Assembly (NCBI GenBank): GCA_947462175.1
Contig: CANHOE010000012.1
Coordinates: 1-18,999, forward strand
Reading direction: 5' to 3'
Source of the DNA: Burkholderiales bacterium
GTDB lineage: Bacteria > Pseudomonadota > Gammaproteobacteria > Burkholderiales > Burkholderiaceae_C
DNA length: 18,999 bases
In this document: piece by piece, positions 1 through 7,710 of the stretch
How the letters are laid out: each line of letters opens with the position of its first letter
Numbering within the stretch: the stretch's first letter is position 1
The notes under the pieces: generated by a model
Told to the model about the DNA's origin: nothing
The model's input: only the letters and a program-made list of their open reading frames with translations
Databases searched by the model: none
Program-made: the position numbers and the translations under genes

Positions 1-150
1 GATGTCCTTGAAGGTCACCGTCTCCATCTCCGAGACGCTGATCTTCATGACGATCAGGAACGGAAACAGGAAGAAGATCAGCAGCCACAGATAAGGAATG
101 CCGATCACCGCCGAGCGGCCGGTCAGCAACCTGCTCAGCACGGCTTTCAT
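1..150 (-). CDS. potH: Polyamine ABC transporter permease, PotH/SpuG-like (partial, N-terminus only)
   Basis: Only the first 50 codons are inside the window. They read MKAVLSRLLTGRSAVIGIPY and continue into a hydrophobic stretch (about residues 14-36) typical of the first membrane helix of PotH-type inner-membrane permeases; the residues after it (KISVSEMETVTFKDI) also fit that family. The start codon overlaps the stop codon of the ATPase gene by four bases (ATGA), which indicates translational coupling in one transport operon. A second permease (PotI) would be expected beyond the left edge. The assignment rests on the short N-terminus plus its place after potF and potG, so the family is fairly sure but the exact substrate is inferred. 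Confidence 0.85.
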   Translation of the reverse strand, partial: MKAVLSRLLTGRSAVIGIPYLWLLIFFLFPFLIVMKISVSEMETVTFKDI

Positions 151-1286
151 GCCGTCAGCACCACATGTGCCATGGGCGACCAACTCGCCCACGCGGTGTC
201 ACCCCAGGTCAGTTCGTCTTCCCGGTGGCGATGGGTGTTGCTCTCGCTGATCTTCAGGATCTGACCGCTGGCGAGTGCCAGGTGGTAGACGGTGAAGCTG
301 CCGAAGTACGACATGTCCTTGATCGTTCCCTTCACGCGGTTCAGCCCGCCCGCGGGCTCACCATCACTCGGTGGAAGCGGCTGGCGGCCAATGCGAATCT
401 TTTCCGGGCGCAAGGCGACTGTCACGGCCATGCCCTCGCTGCCGGTGATGCCGTGGCCGACGTAGTGCTTGCAGTCAGCGCACTCGATCACGACGTGGTC
501 AGGGTGGTCGTCAGTCAGCGTGCCATCCATCAGGTTGACATTGCCGATGAAGTCGGCCACGAAGCGGGTGGCCGGTGTTTCATAGATGTCGCTCGGCGCG
601 CCGACCTGCAGGAAGCGACCTTCGCTCATCACCGCGATGCGCGAGGCCATCGTCATTGCCTCTTCCTGGTCGTGGGTGACCATCACGCAGGTGACGCCGA
701 CGTTTTCGATGATGTTGACCAGCTCGATCTGCGTTTCCTCCCGCAGCTTCTTGTCGAGCGCGCCCAGCGGCTCGTCGAGCAGCAGCAACTGCGGCTTCCT
801 CGCCAGGCTGCGCGCCAGCGCCACACGCTGCTGTTGACCGCCAGAGAGCTGATGGGGCTTGCGCTTGGCGAACTTGCCGAGTTGCACGAGCTTGAGCATC
901 TCCTCGACGCGCATGGCCACTTCGTCCTTGCTCATGCCGGCGCGGCGAGGTCCGAAGGCCACGTTGTCCCACACCGTCATGTGCGGGAACAGCGCATAAC
1001 TCTGGAACATCATGTTCATCGGGCATTCGTAGGCCGGCATGCCTTCGAGGTCCTGCCCATTCAACAGGATCTGTCCCGAGGTCGGCGTCTCGAAGCGCGC
1101 CAGCATGCGCAGCAAGGTCGACTTGCCGCAGCCCGACGAGCCGAGCAGGGCGAAGATCTCGCCCTTGGCCACGTTCAGGCTGACGTCGTTGACCGCCTTG
1201 TAGCCGCTGAAGTCCTTGGTGACGTTGCGGATCTGGAGAAATTTCGACGGATCGTTCGTCGGCGTGCTGCTCATGGAGGGCGCCAT
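147..1286 (-). CDS. potG: Polyamine ABC transporter ATP-binding protein (PotG/SpuF-like)
   Basis: This 379-residue protein is a full-length ABC ATPase of the spermidine/putrescine (PotA/PotG) type, which hydrolyses ATP at the cytoplasmic face to drive import. Walker A is GSSGCGKST (residues 49-57), the Q-loop lies in MFQSYALFPH (93-102), the ABC signature LSGGQQQR is at 147-154, Walker B LLLLDEP at 167-173 and the switch His at 205. The C-terminal third is a TOBE-type domain including VALRPEKIRIG. The gene starts 12 bp after the binding-protein gene and overlaps the permease start by 4 bp, so the three are co-transcribed. A second in-frame Met at residue 5 is an equally possible start; neither has a strong Shine-Dalgarno sequence. 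Family is certain; polyamine specificity comes from context. Confidence 0.95.
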   Translation of the reverse strand: MAPSMSSTPTNDPSKFLQIRNVTKDFSGYKAVNDVSLNVAKGEIFALLGSSGCGKSTLLRMLARFETPTSGQILLNGQDLEGMPAYECPMNMMFQSYALFPHMTVWDNVAFGPRRAGMSKDEVAMRVEEMLKLVQLGKFAKRKPHQLSGGQQQRVALARSLARKPQLLLLDEPLGALDKKLREETQIELVNIIENVGVTCVMVTHDQEEAMTMASRIAVMSEGRFLQVGAPSDIYETPATRFVADFIGNVNLMDGTLTDDHPDHVVIECADCKHYVGHGITGSEGMAVTVALRPEKIRIGRQPLPPSDGEPAGGLNRVKGTIKDMSYFGSFTVYHLALASGQILKISESNTHRHREDELTWGDTAWASWSPMAHVVLTA

Positions 1287-1298
1287 CTGGTCAGGGCA

Positions 1299-2438
1299 TC
1301 AAAGGCCGGTCTTGAAAGAGGTGTACGTGCGCGTCATCAAGCGGCGCAGGTCATTGGGCAGGGAGTCGGGTGCGGCCATGAGTTTCATGTCTTTTTCGGA
1401 CAGGAAAACGGTGGGATTGTTGGCGACCTCGGGCTTCACGAACGGGCGTGAGGCGGCATTCGGGTTGGCGTAGAACACCTTGTTGGTGATCGCTGCGTGC
1501 ACCTCGGGCTTCAGGATGTAGTTGATCCACTTCAGCGCATTGCCTGGGTGTTGTGCATCTGCGGGGATGACCATCACGTCGAAGAACAGCAGGCCGCCGA
1601 TTTTCGGGATCAGGGCTTCGATCTTCTGCCCGGTCTTGCCGTCGATCGCCCTCTGGCGCGCGATGTTGATGTCCCCCGACCAGCCCAGCGCCACGCAGAT
1701 GGAGCCGCTCGCCATGTCGTTGATGTAGCCAGACGAGCTGAACAAGGTGACGCTTGGACGAATCTTCTTCAGCAAAGCCGCTGCGGCAGCGTAGTCGGCG
1801 GCCGACTTGCTGAACGAAGGCTTGCCGAGGTAGTGCAGGGCCGCTGGCACCACTTCAGTGGGTGCATCCAGGAACGAGACGCCGCACGACTTCAGCTTCG
1901 AGACGTATTCGGGCTTGAACACCAGATCCCAGACGTTGTCGGGCATCGGCAGCTCACCGAGAGCCGCCTTGACCTTGTCCACGTTGATGCCGACGGTGGT
2001 GTAACCCCAGAGCCAGTTCACCATGTACTCGTTGCCGGGGTCGAGCTTGGCGAGCTGCGCCTGAATGGCCGGGTCGAGGTTTTTGTAGTTCGGCAGCTGC
2101 GACTTGTCGAGCTTGGCCAGCAGGCCGCCATCAGCCTGCAATTTGGCCCAGTTCGACGAGGGGACGACGATGTCGTAGCCGGTCTTGCCAGCGACCAGCT
2201 TGGCGTGGACGATTTCGTTGTTGTCGAAGTTGTCGTATCGGACCTTGATGCCGGTTTCCTTCTCGAAATTGGCGATCGTGTCGGGCGCGATGTAGTCGGA
2301 CCAGTTGTAGATGTTGAGCACTTTCTCTTCCTCCTGAGCCGCTGCCGGGACGGCCCAGCACAGGACCGAGGCGGCGGCCGCGGGGGCGGCCAGGGAGGCG
2401 AGTGTCTTGAGCATCGTGTTCAGTGGTGAGCGGGGCAT
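1299..2438 (-). CDS. potF: Periplasmic polyamine (putrescine)-binding protein, PotF/SpuD/SpuE-like
   Basis: The 379-residue product is the solute receptor of the importer. A signal peptide covers about residues 1-34, ending PAAAQ, with export to the periplasm. The mature start LNIYNWSDYIAPDTIANFEK (residues 41-60) is the hallmark of PotF/PotD-type polyamine receptors, and GWSGD (252-256) matches the segment that in PotF supplies an acidic ligand for the amine. I chose the Met at 2438 because GGAG lies just upstream and because the reading frame further upstream (to 2639) would run into the aminotransferase gene and bury the signal peptide. The gene is followed after 12 bp by the ATPase gene. 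Only one receptor is present, where Pseudomonas spu loci have two (SpuD, SpuE), so its preference between putrescine and spermidine cannot be read from context. Confidence 0.93.
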   Translation of the reverse strand: MPRSPLNTMLKTLASLAAPAAAASVLCWAVPAAAQEEEKVLNIYNWSDYIAPDTIANFEKETGIKVRYDNFDNNEIVHAKLVAGKTGYDIVVPSSNWAKLQADGGLLAKLDKSQLPNYKNLDPAIQAQLAKLDPGNEYMVNWLWGYTTVGINVDKVKAALGELPMPDNVWDLVFKPEYVSKLKSCGVSFLDAPTEVVPAALHYLGKPSFSKSAADYAAAAALLKKIRPSVTLFSSSGYINDMASGSICVALGWSGDINIARQRAIDGKTGQKIEALIPKIGGLLFFDVMVIPADAQHPGNALKWINYILKPEVHAAITNKVFYANPNAASRPFVKPEVANNPTVFLSEKDMKLMAAPDSLPNDLRRLMTRTYTSFKTGL

Positions 2439-2553
2439 TGCGAAATCTCCAAACGGCGTTACATCAACAAGGGGAGAAGGTGGGATGTTGGTGTGCGAGG
2501 GGGGGGTAATCACAGCCAACTTTGCAAGCAAAGTGCGAGCCACGGCCTGTCGA
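2439..2553 (-). promoter_or_regulatory. Intergenic region between spuC and potF with dyad ACTTTGC-AA-GCAAAGT
   Basis: This 115-bp gap is the largest inside the minus-strand polyamine cluster. It contains a perfect inverted repeat, ACTTTGC / GCAAAGT with a 2-bp centre, at 2519-2534, and a run of eight G (C on the coding strand) at 2499-2506. No T-run follows the dyad on the minus strand, so it does not look like an intrinsic terminator. An operator controlling separate transcription of the transporter genes is the more natural reading, but this is inference and no regulator is identified. I could not place a convincing -35/-10 pair. Confidence 0.4.
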
Positions 2554-3951
2554 TCAGCGCAGACCGCGCTGCTGCAGATCCCGAAGCGTAGCGTCCAGGC
2601 ACAAACGAATGAGTTCAACCATGTCATCGATCTGGGCACGGGTGATGACCAGGGGCGGGGCGATGATCATCCGATCACCGACGGCCCGCATGATCAGGCC
2701 ATTGGCGAAACAGTGACCGCGGCAGAGCATGCCGACCTCCAGTGCGCTGTCGAAGCAGGTGCCAGAGGCCTTGTCCTTGACGATCTGCAGCGCGCCCATC
2801 AGGCCCACCGACTGCGCCTCGCCGATCAGCGGGTGTTCCGCCAGCGCCTTGAAATGCTCGGCAAGGTAAGCACCGGTGTCGGTGCGCACCCTGTCGACCA
2901 GACCCTCGCGCTGGATCAGCCGGATGTTGGCGAGTGCCACTGCGCAAGCCACCGGGTGGCCGCTGTAGGTGTAGCCGTGTTCGAACTCGCCGCCCTGATC
3001 GATCATCACCCGTGCGATGCGGTCGCCGACCATCACGCCGCCGAGCGGGATGTAGCCTGAGGTGACGCCTTTGGCGAACGTCATCAGGTCAGGGCGAAAA
3101 CCCATGGTCTCGCAGCCCCACCAGTTCCCGGTGCGACCGAAGCCGCAGATCACCTCGTCGGACACCAGCAGGATGCCGTACTGGTCGCAGATGCGCTGGA
3201 TCTCTGGCCAGTAAGTGGCGGGCGGCACGATCACGCCGCCAGCGCCCTGGATCGGTTCACCGATGAAGGCAGCGACCTTGTCGGCGCCCACTTCCAGAAT
3301 CTTCGCTTCGAGCCAGCGGGCTGCTTCGAGGCCGAATTCATCGCGTGTTTTGCCCTGCCCATGGACGAACCAGAACGGTTGCTCCATGTGGACGATGCCC
3401 GGAATGGGCAGGCCGCCCTGGGCGTGCATGTAGCTCATGCCGCCGAGCGAGGCGCCGGCCACGGTCGAGCCGTGGTACGCGTTCTTGCGGCTGATGATGA
3501 CGCTGCGCTCAGGTTGGCCCAGCACGTCCCAGTAGCGCCGCACCATGCGCACCACGGTGTCGTTGCCTTCGGAGCCCGATCCGGAGAAGAACACGTGGTT
3601 GAACTGCGGTGGCGTGACCTGGGCCAGCAGTTCGGCCAGTTCAATTGCCGGTGGGGTGGCGGTCTGGAAGAACGAGTTGTAGAACGGCAGTTGCTTGAGT
3701 TGGGCGGTGGCTGCATCGATCAGCGCTTGCTGGCCGTAGCCGACATTCACGCACCACAGGCCGCTCATCGCGTCGAGGATCTTCACGCCCTCGCTGTCCC
3801 ACAGATAGATGTTGTCGGCCCGGGTGATGACCCGAGACCCCTTGCTGGCCAGCGACTTGAAGTCGGTAAACGGATGCAGGTAGTGCGCCGAGTCGGCCGC
3901 TTGCCATTCAGCGGTGGTGCGTGTCGGTGCGGGTTGGAGCACGGCGTTCAT
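2554..3951 (-). CDS. spuC: Class III polyamine (putrescine/cadaverine):pyruvate aminotransferase, SpuC-like
   Basis: A 465-residue PLP-dependent fold-type I aminotransferase. Visible motifs are SGSGSEGND (123-131, phosphate cup), the SDEVICGFGR motif whose Asp265 pairs with the PLP ring nitrogen, and Lys294 in TFAKGVTSG that forms the Schiff base. SpuC-type enzymes move the amino group of putrescine or related diamines to pyruvate, giving 4-aminobutyraldehyde and alanine in the cytoplasm. The gene lies between the GS-like synthetase and the transporter, just as spuC does in Pseudomonas. The Met at 3951 fits the usual N-terminus (MNAVLQPAPT); an upstream Met at 3990 would leave only 10 bp to the preceding stop. 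Substrate could also be GABA or a gamma-glutamyl derivative, since residues alone do not settle it. Confidence 0.9.
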   Translation of the reverse strand: MNAVLQPAPTRTTAEWQAADSAHYLHPFTDFKSLASKGSRVITRADNIYLWDSEGVKILDAMSGLWCVNVGYGQQALIDAATAQLKQLPFYNSFFQTATPPAIELAELLAQVTPPQFNHVFFSGSGSEGNDTVVRMVRRYWDVLGQPERSVIISRKNAYHGSTVAGASLGGMSYMHAQGGLPIPGIVHMEQPFWFVHGQGKTRDEFGLEAARWLEAKILEVGADKVAAFIGEPIQGAGGVIVPPATYWPEIQRICDQYGILLVSDEVICGFGRTGNWWGCETMGFRPDLMTFAKGVTSGYIPLGGVMVGDRIARVMIDQGGEFEHGYTYSGHPVACAVALANIRLIQREGLVDRVRTDTGAYLAEHFKALAEHPLIGEAQSVGLMGALQIVKDKASGTCFDSALEVGMLCRGHCFANGLIMRAVGDRMIIAPPLVITRAQIDDMVELIRLCLDATLRDLQQRGLR

Positions 3952-4000
3952 CGAGGTTCCGATCGGGTTCAGGTGTCGCAAATGTCGCAAGCAGAGCCAA

Positions 4001-5368
4001 TCACACGTGAAGCAGCAGGTGTTCGCGCTCCCAAGGCGAGATGACCTTCATGAATTCATCGTGCTCGATTTCCTTCACTTCGGAATAGACGGTGATGAAG
4101 GATTTTCCCAGCACATCGTGGAGGTCCTTCTCATCAGCCAGCCAGCCCAGCGCCTCGCTCAGTGAACGCGGTAACTGGTATTCGGACAAGTAGGCGTCAC
4201 CCTTGCATTCACTGGCCGGCTCGACCTTGTTCTTGATGCCCAGGTAGCCGCAAGCCAAGGTGGCTGCGAAGGCCACGTAGGGATTCGCGTCAGCCCCGAT
4301 CACCCGGTTTTCGATGCGTCGTGCTGCAGCCGTTGCCACCGGTGAACGGATACCCACCGTGCGGTTGTCGGTGCCCCACTGGATATTGATCGGCGCGGCG
4401 GTGGAGCGGGCGAGTCGACGATACGAGTTGACATACGGTGCGAACAGCGCCATGGCAGCCGGCGTGTACTTCTGCAGTCCGCCGATGTACCAGTAGAACT
4501 CCTTCGATGGCGAGCCATCGGGGTTGCTGAAGATGTTCTTGCCGGTGACCTTGTTGACCACGCTCTGGTGCACATGCATGGCGCTACCCGGCTCGTTGGA
4601 CATCGGCTTGGCCATGAAGGTGGCGTACATCTCGTGGCGCATCGCGGCCTCGCGGATCGTGCGCTTGAAAAAGAACACCTCGTCAGCCAGACCGAGCGGG
4701 TGGTCGTGGAAGAAATTGATCTCCATCTGCCCCGCGCCGACCTCGTGGATCAGCGTGTCGACGTTGAGCTCCATCTTCTCGCAGTAGGCGTAGATGTCTT
4801 CGAACAGTGGATCGAATTCATTCACGGCGTCGATCGAGTAAGCCTGACGCGAGGTCTCGGCACGGCCGCTCCGGCCCTTCGGAGGGCGCAGCGGCGTGTT
4901 GGGGTCTGCGTTGCGCTCGATCAGATAGAACTCGAGTTCGGGCGCGACCACCGGCGCCCAACCTTCGGCGTCATAGAGGTCGCAGATGCGGCGAAGTACA
5001 GAGCGGGGTGCGTACGGAATCATCACGCCGTCGCGGTCGAAGCAGTCGTGGATGACCTGCGCCGTTGGGTCGGTCGCCCAGGGCACGATTCGCACGGTCG
5101 ACGGGTCGGGGCGCAGGTGCATGTCGCGGTCGGTGGCGTGGATCACGTCGTAGTAAGGGCCTTCGGCCGGGAATTCGCCTGTCACCCCGATGGCGACGAT
5201 CGCCTCCGGCAGCCGCATGCCGCGGTCCTCGGTGAATTTCTCGCGCGGCAGGATCTTGCCGCGGGCCACGCCAGTGAGGTCGGGAACCAGACATTCGATC
5301 TCGGTCACGCGGCGTTCGTTGAACCAGTTTTCGAGGTCGCTGAAAGTGAAGTTTTCTCGGGCCACCAT
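4001..5368 (-). CDS. puuA: Glutamine synthetase-family gamma-glutamylpolyamine synthetase (PuuA/SpuB-like)
   Basis: This 455-residue protein has the glutamine synthetase fold. Motifs in order are a beta-grasp start ECLVPDLTGVARGKILPRE (25-43), ELEFYL (144-149), EVGAGQMEI (209-217), HVHQS (265-269), GTDNRT (332-337) and ENR in the adenylate/glutamate region (353-355). Members of this branch ligate glutamate to putrescine (or other polyamines) with ATP, giving gamma-glutamylputrescine, rather than making glutamine. It has the C-terminal length of PuuA/SpuB and not of housekeeping GlnA, and no adenylylation loop is obvious. Neighbours are the hydrolase 54 bp upstream and the aminotransferase 49 bp downstream, which fixes the pathway. 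The start at 5368 is preceded by AAGGTG at good distance. Exact polyamine preference is unknown. Confidence 0.92.
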   Translation of the reverse strand: MVARENFTFSDLENWFNERRVTEIECLVPDLTGVARGKILPREKFTEDRGMRLPEAIVAIGVTGEFPAEGPYYDVIHATDRDMHLRPDPSTVRIVPWATDPTAQVIHDCFDRDGVMIPYAPRSVLRRICDLYDAEGWAPVVAPELEFYLIERNADPNTPLRPPKGRSGRAETSRQAYSIDAVNEFDPLFEDIYAYCEKMELNVDTLIHEVGAGQMEINFFHDHPLGLADEVFFFKRTIREAAMRHEMYATFMAKPMSNEPGSAMHVHQSVVNKVTGKNIFSNPDGSPSKEFYWYIGGLQKYTPAAMALFAPYVNSYRRLARSTAAPINIQWGTDNRTVGIRSPVATAAARRIENRVIGADANPYVAFAATLACGYLGIKNKVEPASECKGDAYLSEYQLPRSLSEALGWLADEKDLHDVLGKSFITVYSEVKEIEHDEFMKVISPWEREHLLLHV

Positions 5369-5422
5369 GGGATGTCACCTTGAGGAGTTGCGGTCGTTTT
5401 CGAACGGGCATTCGTGTGTCGG

Positions 5423-6205
5423 TCAGCGTGTCCCGTCGGGGCCTCTGTGACGGTCGCGAAAGTTGCTGCAGGCCCGCCCGAACTCTTTGAAGAGTTGGGT
5501 CGATACCGGATTGAGATGCGCCTGCCACTCCGGGTGCCATTGCACGCCGAGCAGGAAGCCAGGCGAAGGCGTGGCGCCGCCGTCCAGTGAGAACGCTTCG
5601 ATCAGACCGTCGGGGGCACGCGCTTCCACGCGCAAGCCGGGCGCGAGGCGCTTCACGCCTTGACCGTGTACCGAGTTGACCTCGATCTTTTCGCGCTTGA
5701 GCAGGCCGGCAAGCAATCCACCTGGCTCGAGATCCACCGAATGGGCCAGGCCGTAAACCGCTTCGAGGGGCCCCTCGTCCGTGCCGCGGTGATCGAGTTG
5801 ACCGTCGACTTCATGCACCGCCTGAAACAGGCTGCCGCCGAGCGCGACGTTCACCTCCTGAAAGCCTCGGCAGATTGCCATCACCGGGATGCCGCGCGCG
5901 ATGGCCTGCGGAATGAGCGCAAGCGTCGCCGCATCGCGGTCTGGATCGAGCGGCAAGCTGGTGTCGTGTACGGGCTCGCCGAAATGACGGGGGTGGACAT
6001 TCGACGGCGAACCGGTCAGCAACACGCCATCGGCCAGATCGAGCAGGTCGCTGAGTTCATCGGCCCCCTCGATGGTGGTGAACAGAAGTGGCAGGCAACC
6101 AGCGAGTCGGACGCCGTCGGTGTACTTCTTGCCGACAGTGTGGCTGAGGTGTTCCTCCACTCTGCGGTGACAGGCTGGCACAAGGACGATGGGTTTGCGT
6201 TTCAT
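5423..6205 (-). CDS. puuD: Gamma-glutamyl-gamma-aminobutyrate hydrolase, class I glutamine amidotransferase-like (PuuD/SpuA-like)
   Basis: The 260-residue product belongs to the peptidase C26 / GATase1-like group. The nucleophile is Cys112 in AICRGFQEVN, and the partner His224 and Glu226 lie in VQWHPEW; the segment NSVHGQGVKRL (177-187) is also typical. PuuD releases GABA from gamma-glutamyl-GABA by hydrolysis in the cytoplasm. It sits between the oxidase and synthetase genes of the same pathway and corresponds to spuA by position. I set the start at the Met of MKRKPIVLVPAC, which aligns with the first strand of the fold; the open frame extends 29 codons further upstream without recognisable sequence. 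The ribosome binding site is weak, so the start is moderately sure. Confidence 0.92.
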   Translation of the reverse strand: MKRKPIVLVPACHRRVEEHLSHTVGKKYTDGVRLAGCLPLLFTTIEGADELSDLLDLADGVLLTGSPSNVHPRHFGEPVHDTSLPLDPDRDAATLALIPQAIARGIPVMAICRGFQEVNVALGGSLFQAVHEVDGQLDHRGTDEGPLEAVYGLAHSVDLEPGGLLAGLLKREKIEVNSVHGQGVKRLAPGLRVEARAPDGLIEAFSLDGGATPSPGFLLGVQWHPEWQAHLNPVSTQLFKEFGRACSNFRDRHRGPDGTR

Positions 6206-6299
6206 GATGGGTGTGGAGGCGCCAGGCAGGTAACAGGGATTGCTCGTCACAGAGACAGGCCGCGCCGACTCCCGCAATGAATGTGCCCGCACAGGCCTT

Positions 6300-7658
6300 T
6301 CACATCAGATCCTTCAATCGGTAATAGGCCATCCCAGCCACCAATGCAGGCATCCGCAACAGCTTACCTCCAGGAAAATCCCGGTGCCGCAGGCGGCTGA
6401 AGGTGTCGAATCGGCTGGCGTCTCCGTCGATGGCCTCAGCCACCAGCTTGCCTGCGATGCCGCTCAGCGCCAGTCCATGTCCTGAAAAGCCCTGCAGGTA
6501 GTAGACGTTCGACAGGCCCTGCGCGGAGCGTGGTGGCATTCGGTCAGCGAGGCGACCGAAATCCGGGGCCCGGTTCATCGAGATGTCGACAAAGCCACCC
6601 CAGGCGAACTCAACGCCCGTGTCCTGGAGCTGAGGAAAGGTTTTCGCCATGCGCTTTTGCATGCTGGCGGCCAGGTTCATCGGCGTTGCGGTGCTGTAGC
6701 TGACCCGCCCGCCGTAGATCATTCGGCGATCGACACCAGCCGCGGTGCTGTTGCTGGCGACACGGAAGTAATCGAGCACGAAATTGGTGTCGCAGACCGC
6801 CGAGCCGGAGGGAATAAGCGTTTGAGCCAGTTCCATATCCAGTGCCTTGGAGGCGATGATGTAGGTGCCGACCGGCATGATGCGCGGCTCCAGCATCGGT
6901 GCCACGCCCTGCAGGTAGACGTTGCCTGCCAACAGCACATGCGCGGCCCGCACGCTGCCACCGGCGGTGCGCAATCTCACCGAGCCACCAGCGGCTGGTG
7001 CGGCATCGAGCGCGGTCACGGCGGAGTTTTCAAACAGGCGCACGCCGAGCTGGGCGGCACCTCGCGCGAGACCGAGGCTGTACTTCAGCGGATGCAGATG
7101 GCCCGACAGCGGATCGTGGAGCCCGCTGTGAAAGCGGGGGCTGGCGATCCATTGCGGCAGTTGCTGTGGCGAGATCCAGGTGGTCTCGTGGGCATACAGG
7201 GACTGCATGCGAACTTGCCAGGCCTGCAGTTCGCGCGCCTTGCGGTGGTTGACTGCCAGGCTCAGGTAACCGGGACGCCAGTCGCAATCGATCTGAAAGC
7301 GTGCGCATCGCTGTTGGATCAATGCGAGTGCCTCGATCGTCATCGACCAGACCCGACGCGCCTCGTCGAGGCCGAGCTGCGCTTCGATCGTGTCCTGCTC
7401 GCAGGCCAGGCCCGCCAGCGCTTGTCCGCCGTTGCGGCCGGAGGCCCCCCAGCCGACCTGCCTGGCTTCGAGCAACACGACGTCATGGCCGCGGTCGGCG
7501 AGTTCGATCGCGGCGGATAGGCCTGCCAGACCGCCGCCGACGATGGCGACATCGCATTCGATGTCTGCTGCCAGGGCAGGCGATGCTGCCGGACGCTGGA
7601 CGGTGGCGTCGTAATACGAGTGGCGAGCCAGATTGCTGTCAGTGTCGAGGAAGCTCAT
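6300..7658 (-). CDS. puuB: FAD-dependent gamma-glutamylputrescine oxidase (PuuB-like, DAO family)
   Basis: A 452-residue flavoprotein of the DadA/PuuB/OrdL group. The Rossmann dinucleotide motif is VAIVGGGLAGLSAAIELADR (37-56), followed by the acidic end of strand 2 (VVLLEARQ) and the family motif GWGASGRNGGQ (69-79); FSGHGLALSGIAGKLVAEAI near the C-terminus is the usual second FAD contact. PuuB oxidises gamma-glutamylputrescine to gamma-glutamyl-gamma-aminobutyraldehyde, using O2 and releasing ammonia and H2O2. The neighbours puuA and puuD make this substrate much more likely than other DAO substrates. The next enzyme, PuuC aldehyde dehydrogenase, is not in the window. No Shine-Dalgarno sequence is evident before the ATG at 7658, but the N-terminus MSFLDTDSNLARHSYYDAT is typical. 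Confidence 0.9.
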   Translation of the reverse strand: MSFLDTDSNLARHSYYDATVQRPAASPALAADIECDVAIVGGGLAGLSAAIELADRGHDVVLLEARQVGWGASGRNGGQALAGLACEQDTIEAQLGLDEARRVWSMTIEALALIQQRCARFQIDCDWRPGYLSLAVNHRKARELQAWQVRMQSLYAHETTWISPQQLPQWIASPRFHSGLHDPLSGHLHPLKYSLGLARGAAQLGVRLFENSAVTALDAAPAAGGSVRLRTAGGSVRAAHVLLAGNVYLQGVAPMLEPRIMPVGTYIIASKALDMELAQTLIPSGSAVCDTNFVLDYFRVASNSTAAGVDRRMIYGGRVSYSTATPMNLAASMQKRMAKTFPQLQDTGVEFAWGGFVDISMNRAPDFGRLADRMPPRSAQGLSNVYYLQGFSGHGLALSGIAGKLVAEAIDGDASRFDTFSRLRHRDFPGGKLLRMPALVAGMAYYRLKDLM

Positions 7659-7688
7659 GGAGCAGGGCGGACAGTGGTTTGTCAGTCC

Positions 7689-7710
7689 GGCCGCCTGAGG
7701 TCAGGCGGCC
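7689..7710 (-). repeat. 22-bp palindrome over the aminotransferase stop codon, intercistronic hairpin
   Basis: Two perfect 10-bp arms, GGCCGCCTGA and TCAGGCGGCC, are separated by 2 bp. The arms include the TGA stop codon (7701-7703) of the upstream aminotransferase. In the minus-strand transcript this forms a GC-rich stem at the junction with puuB. No U-run follows, so a simple terminator is unlikely; an mRNA-stability or partial-attenuation element is an inference. Confidence 0.55.

Noticed and set aside
165..1451. Long plus-strand open frame of 428 codons opposite potG
   Set aside because: It lies antisense to a complete ABC ATPase with all motifs, is rich in His, Arg, Ala and Val as expected from the reverse complement of GC-rich coding sequence, and has no recognisable domain.
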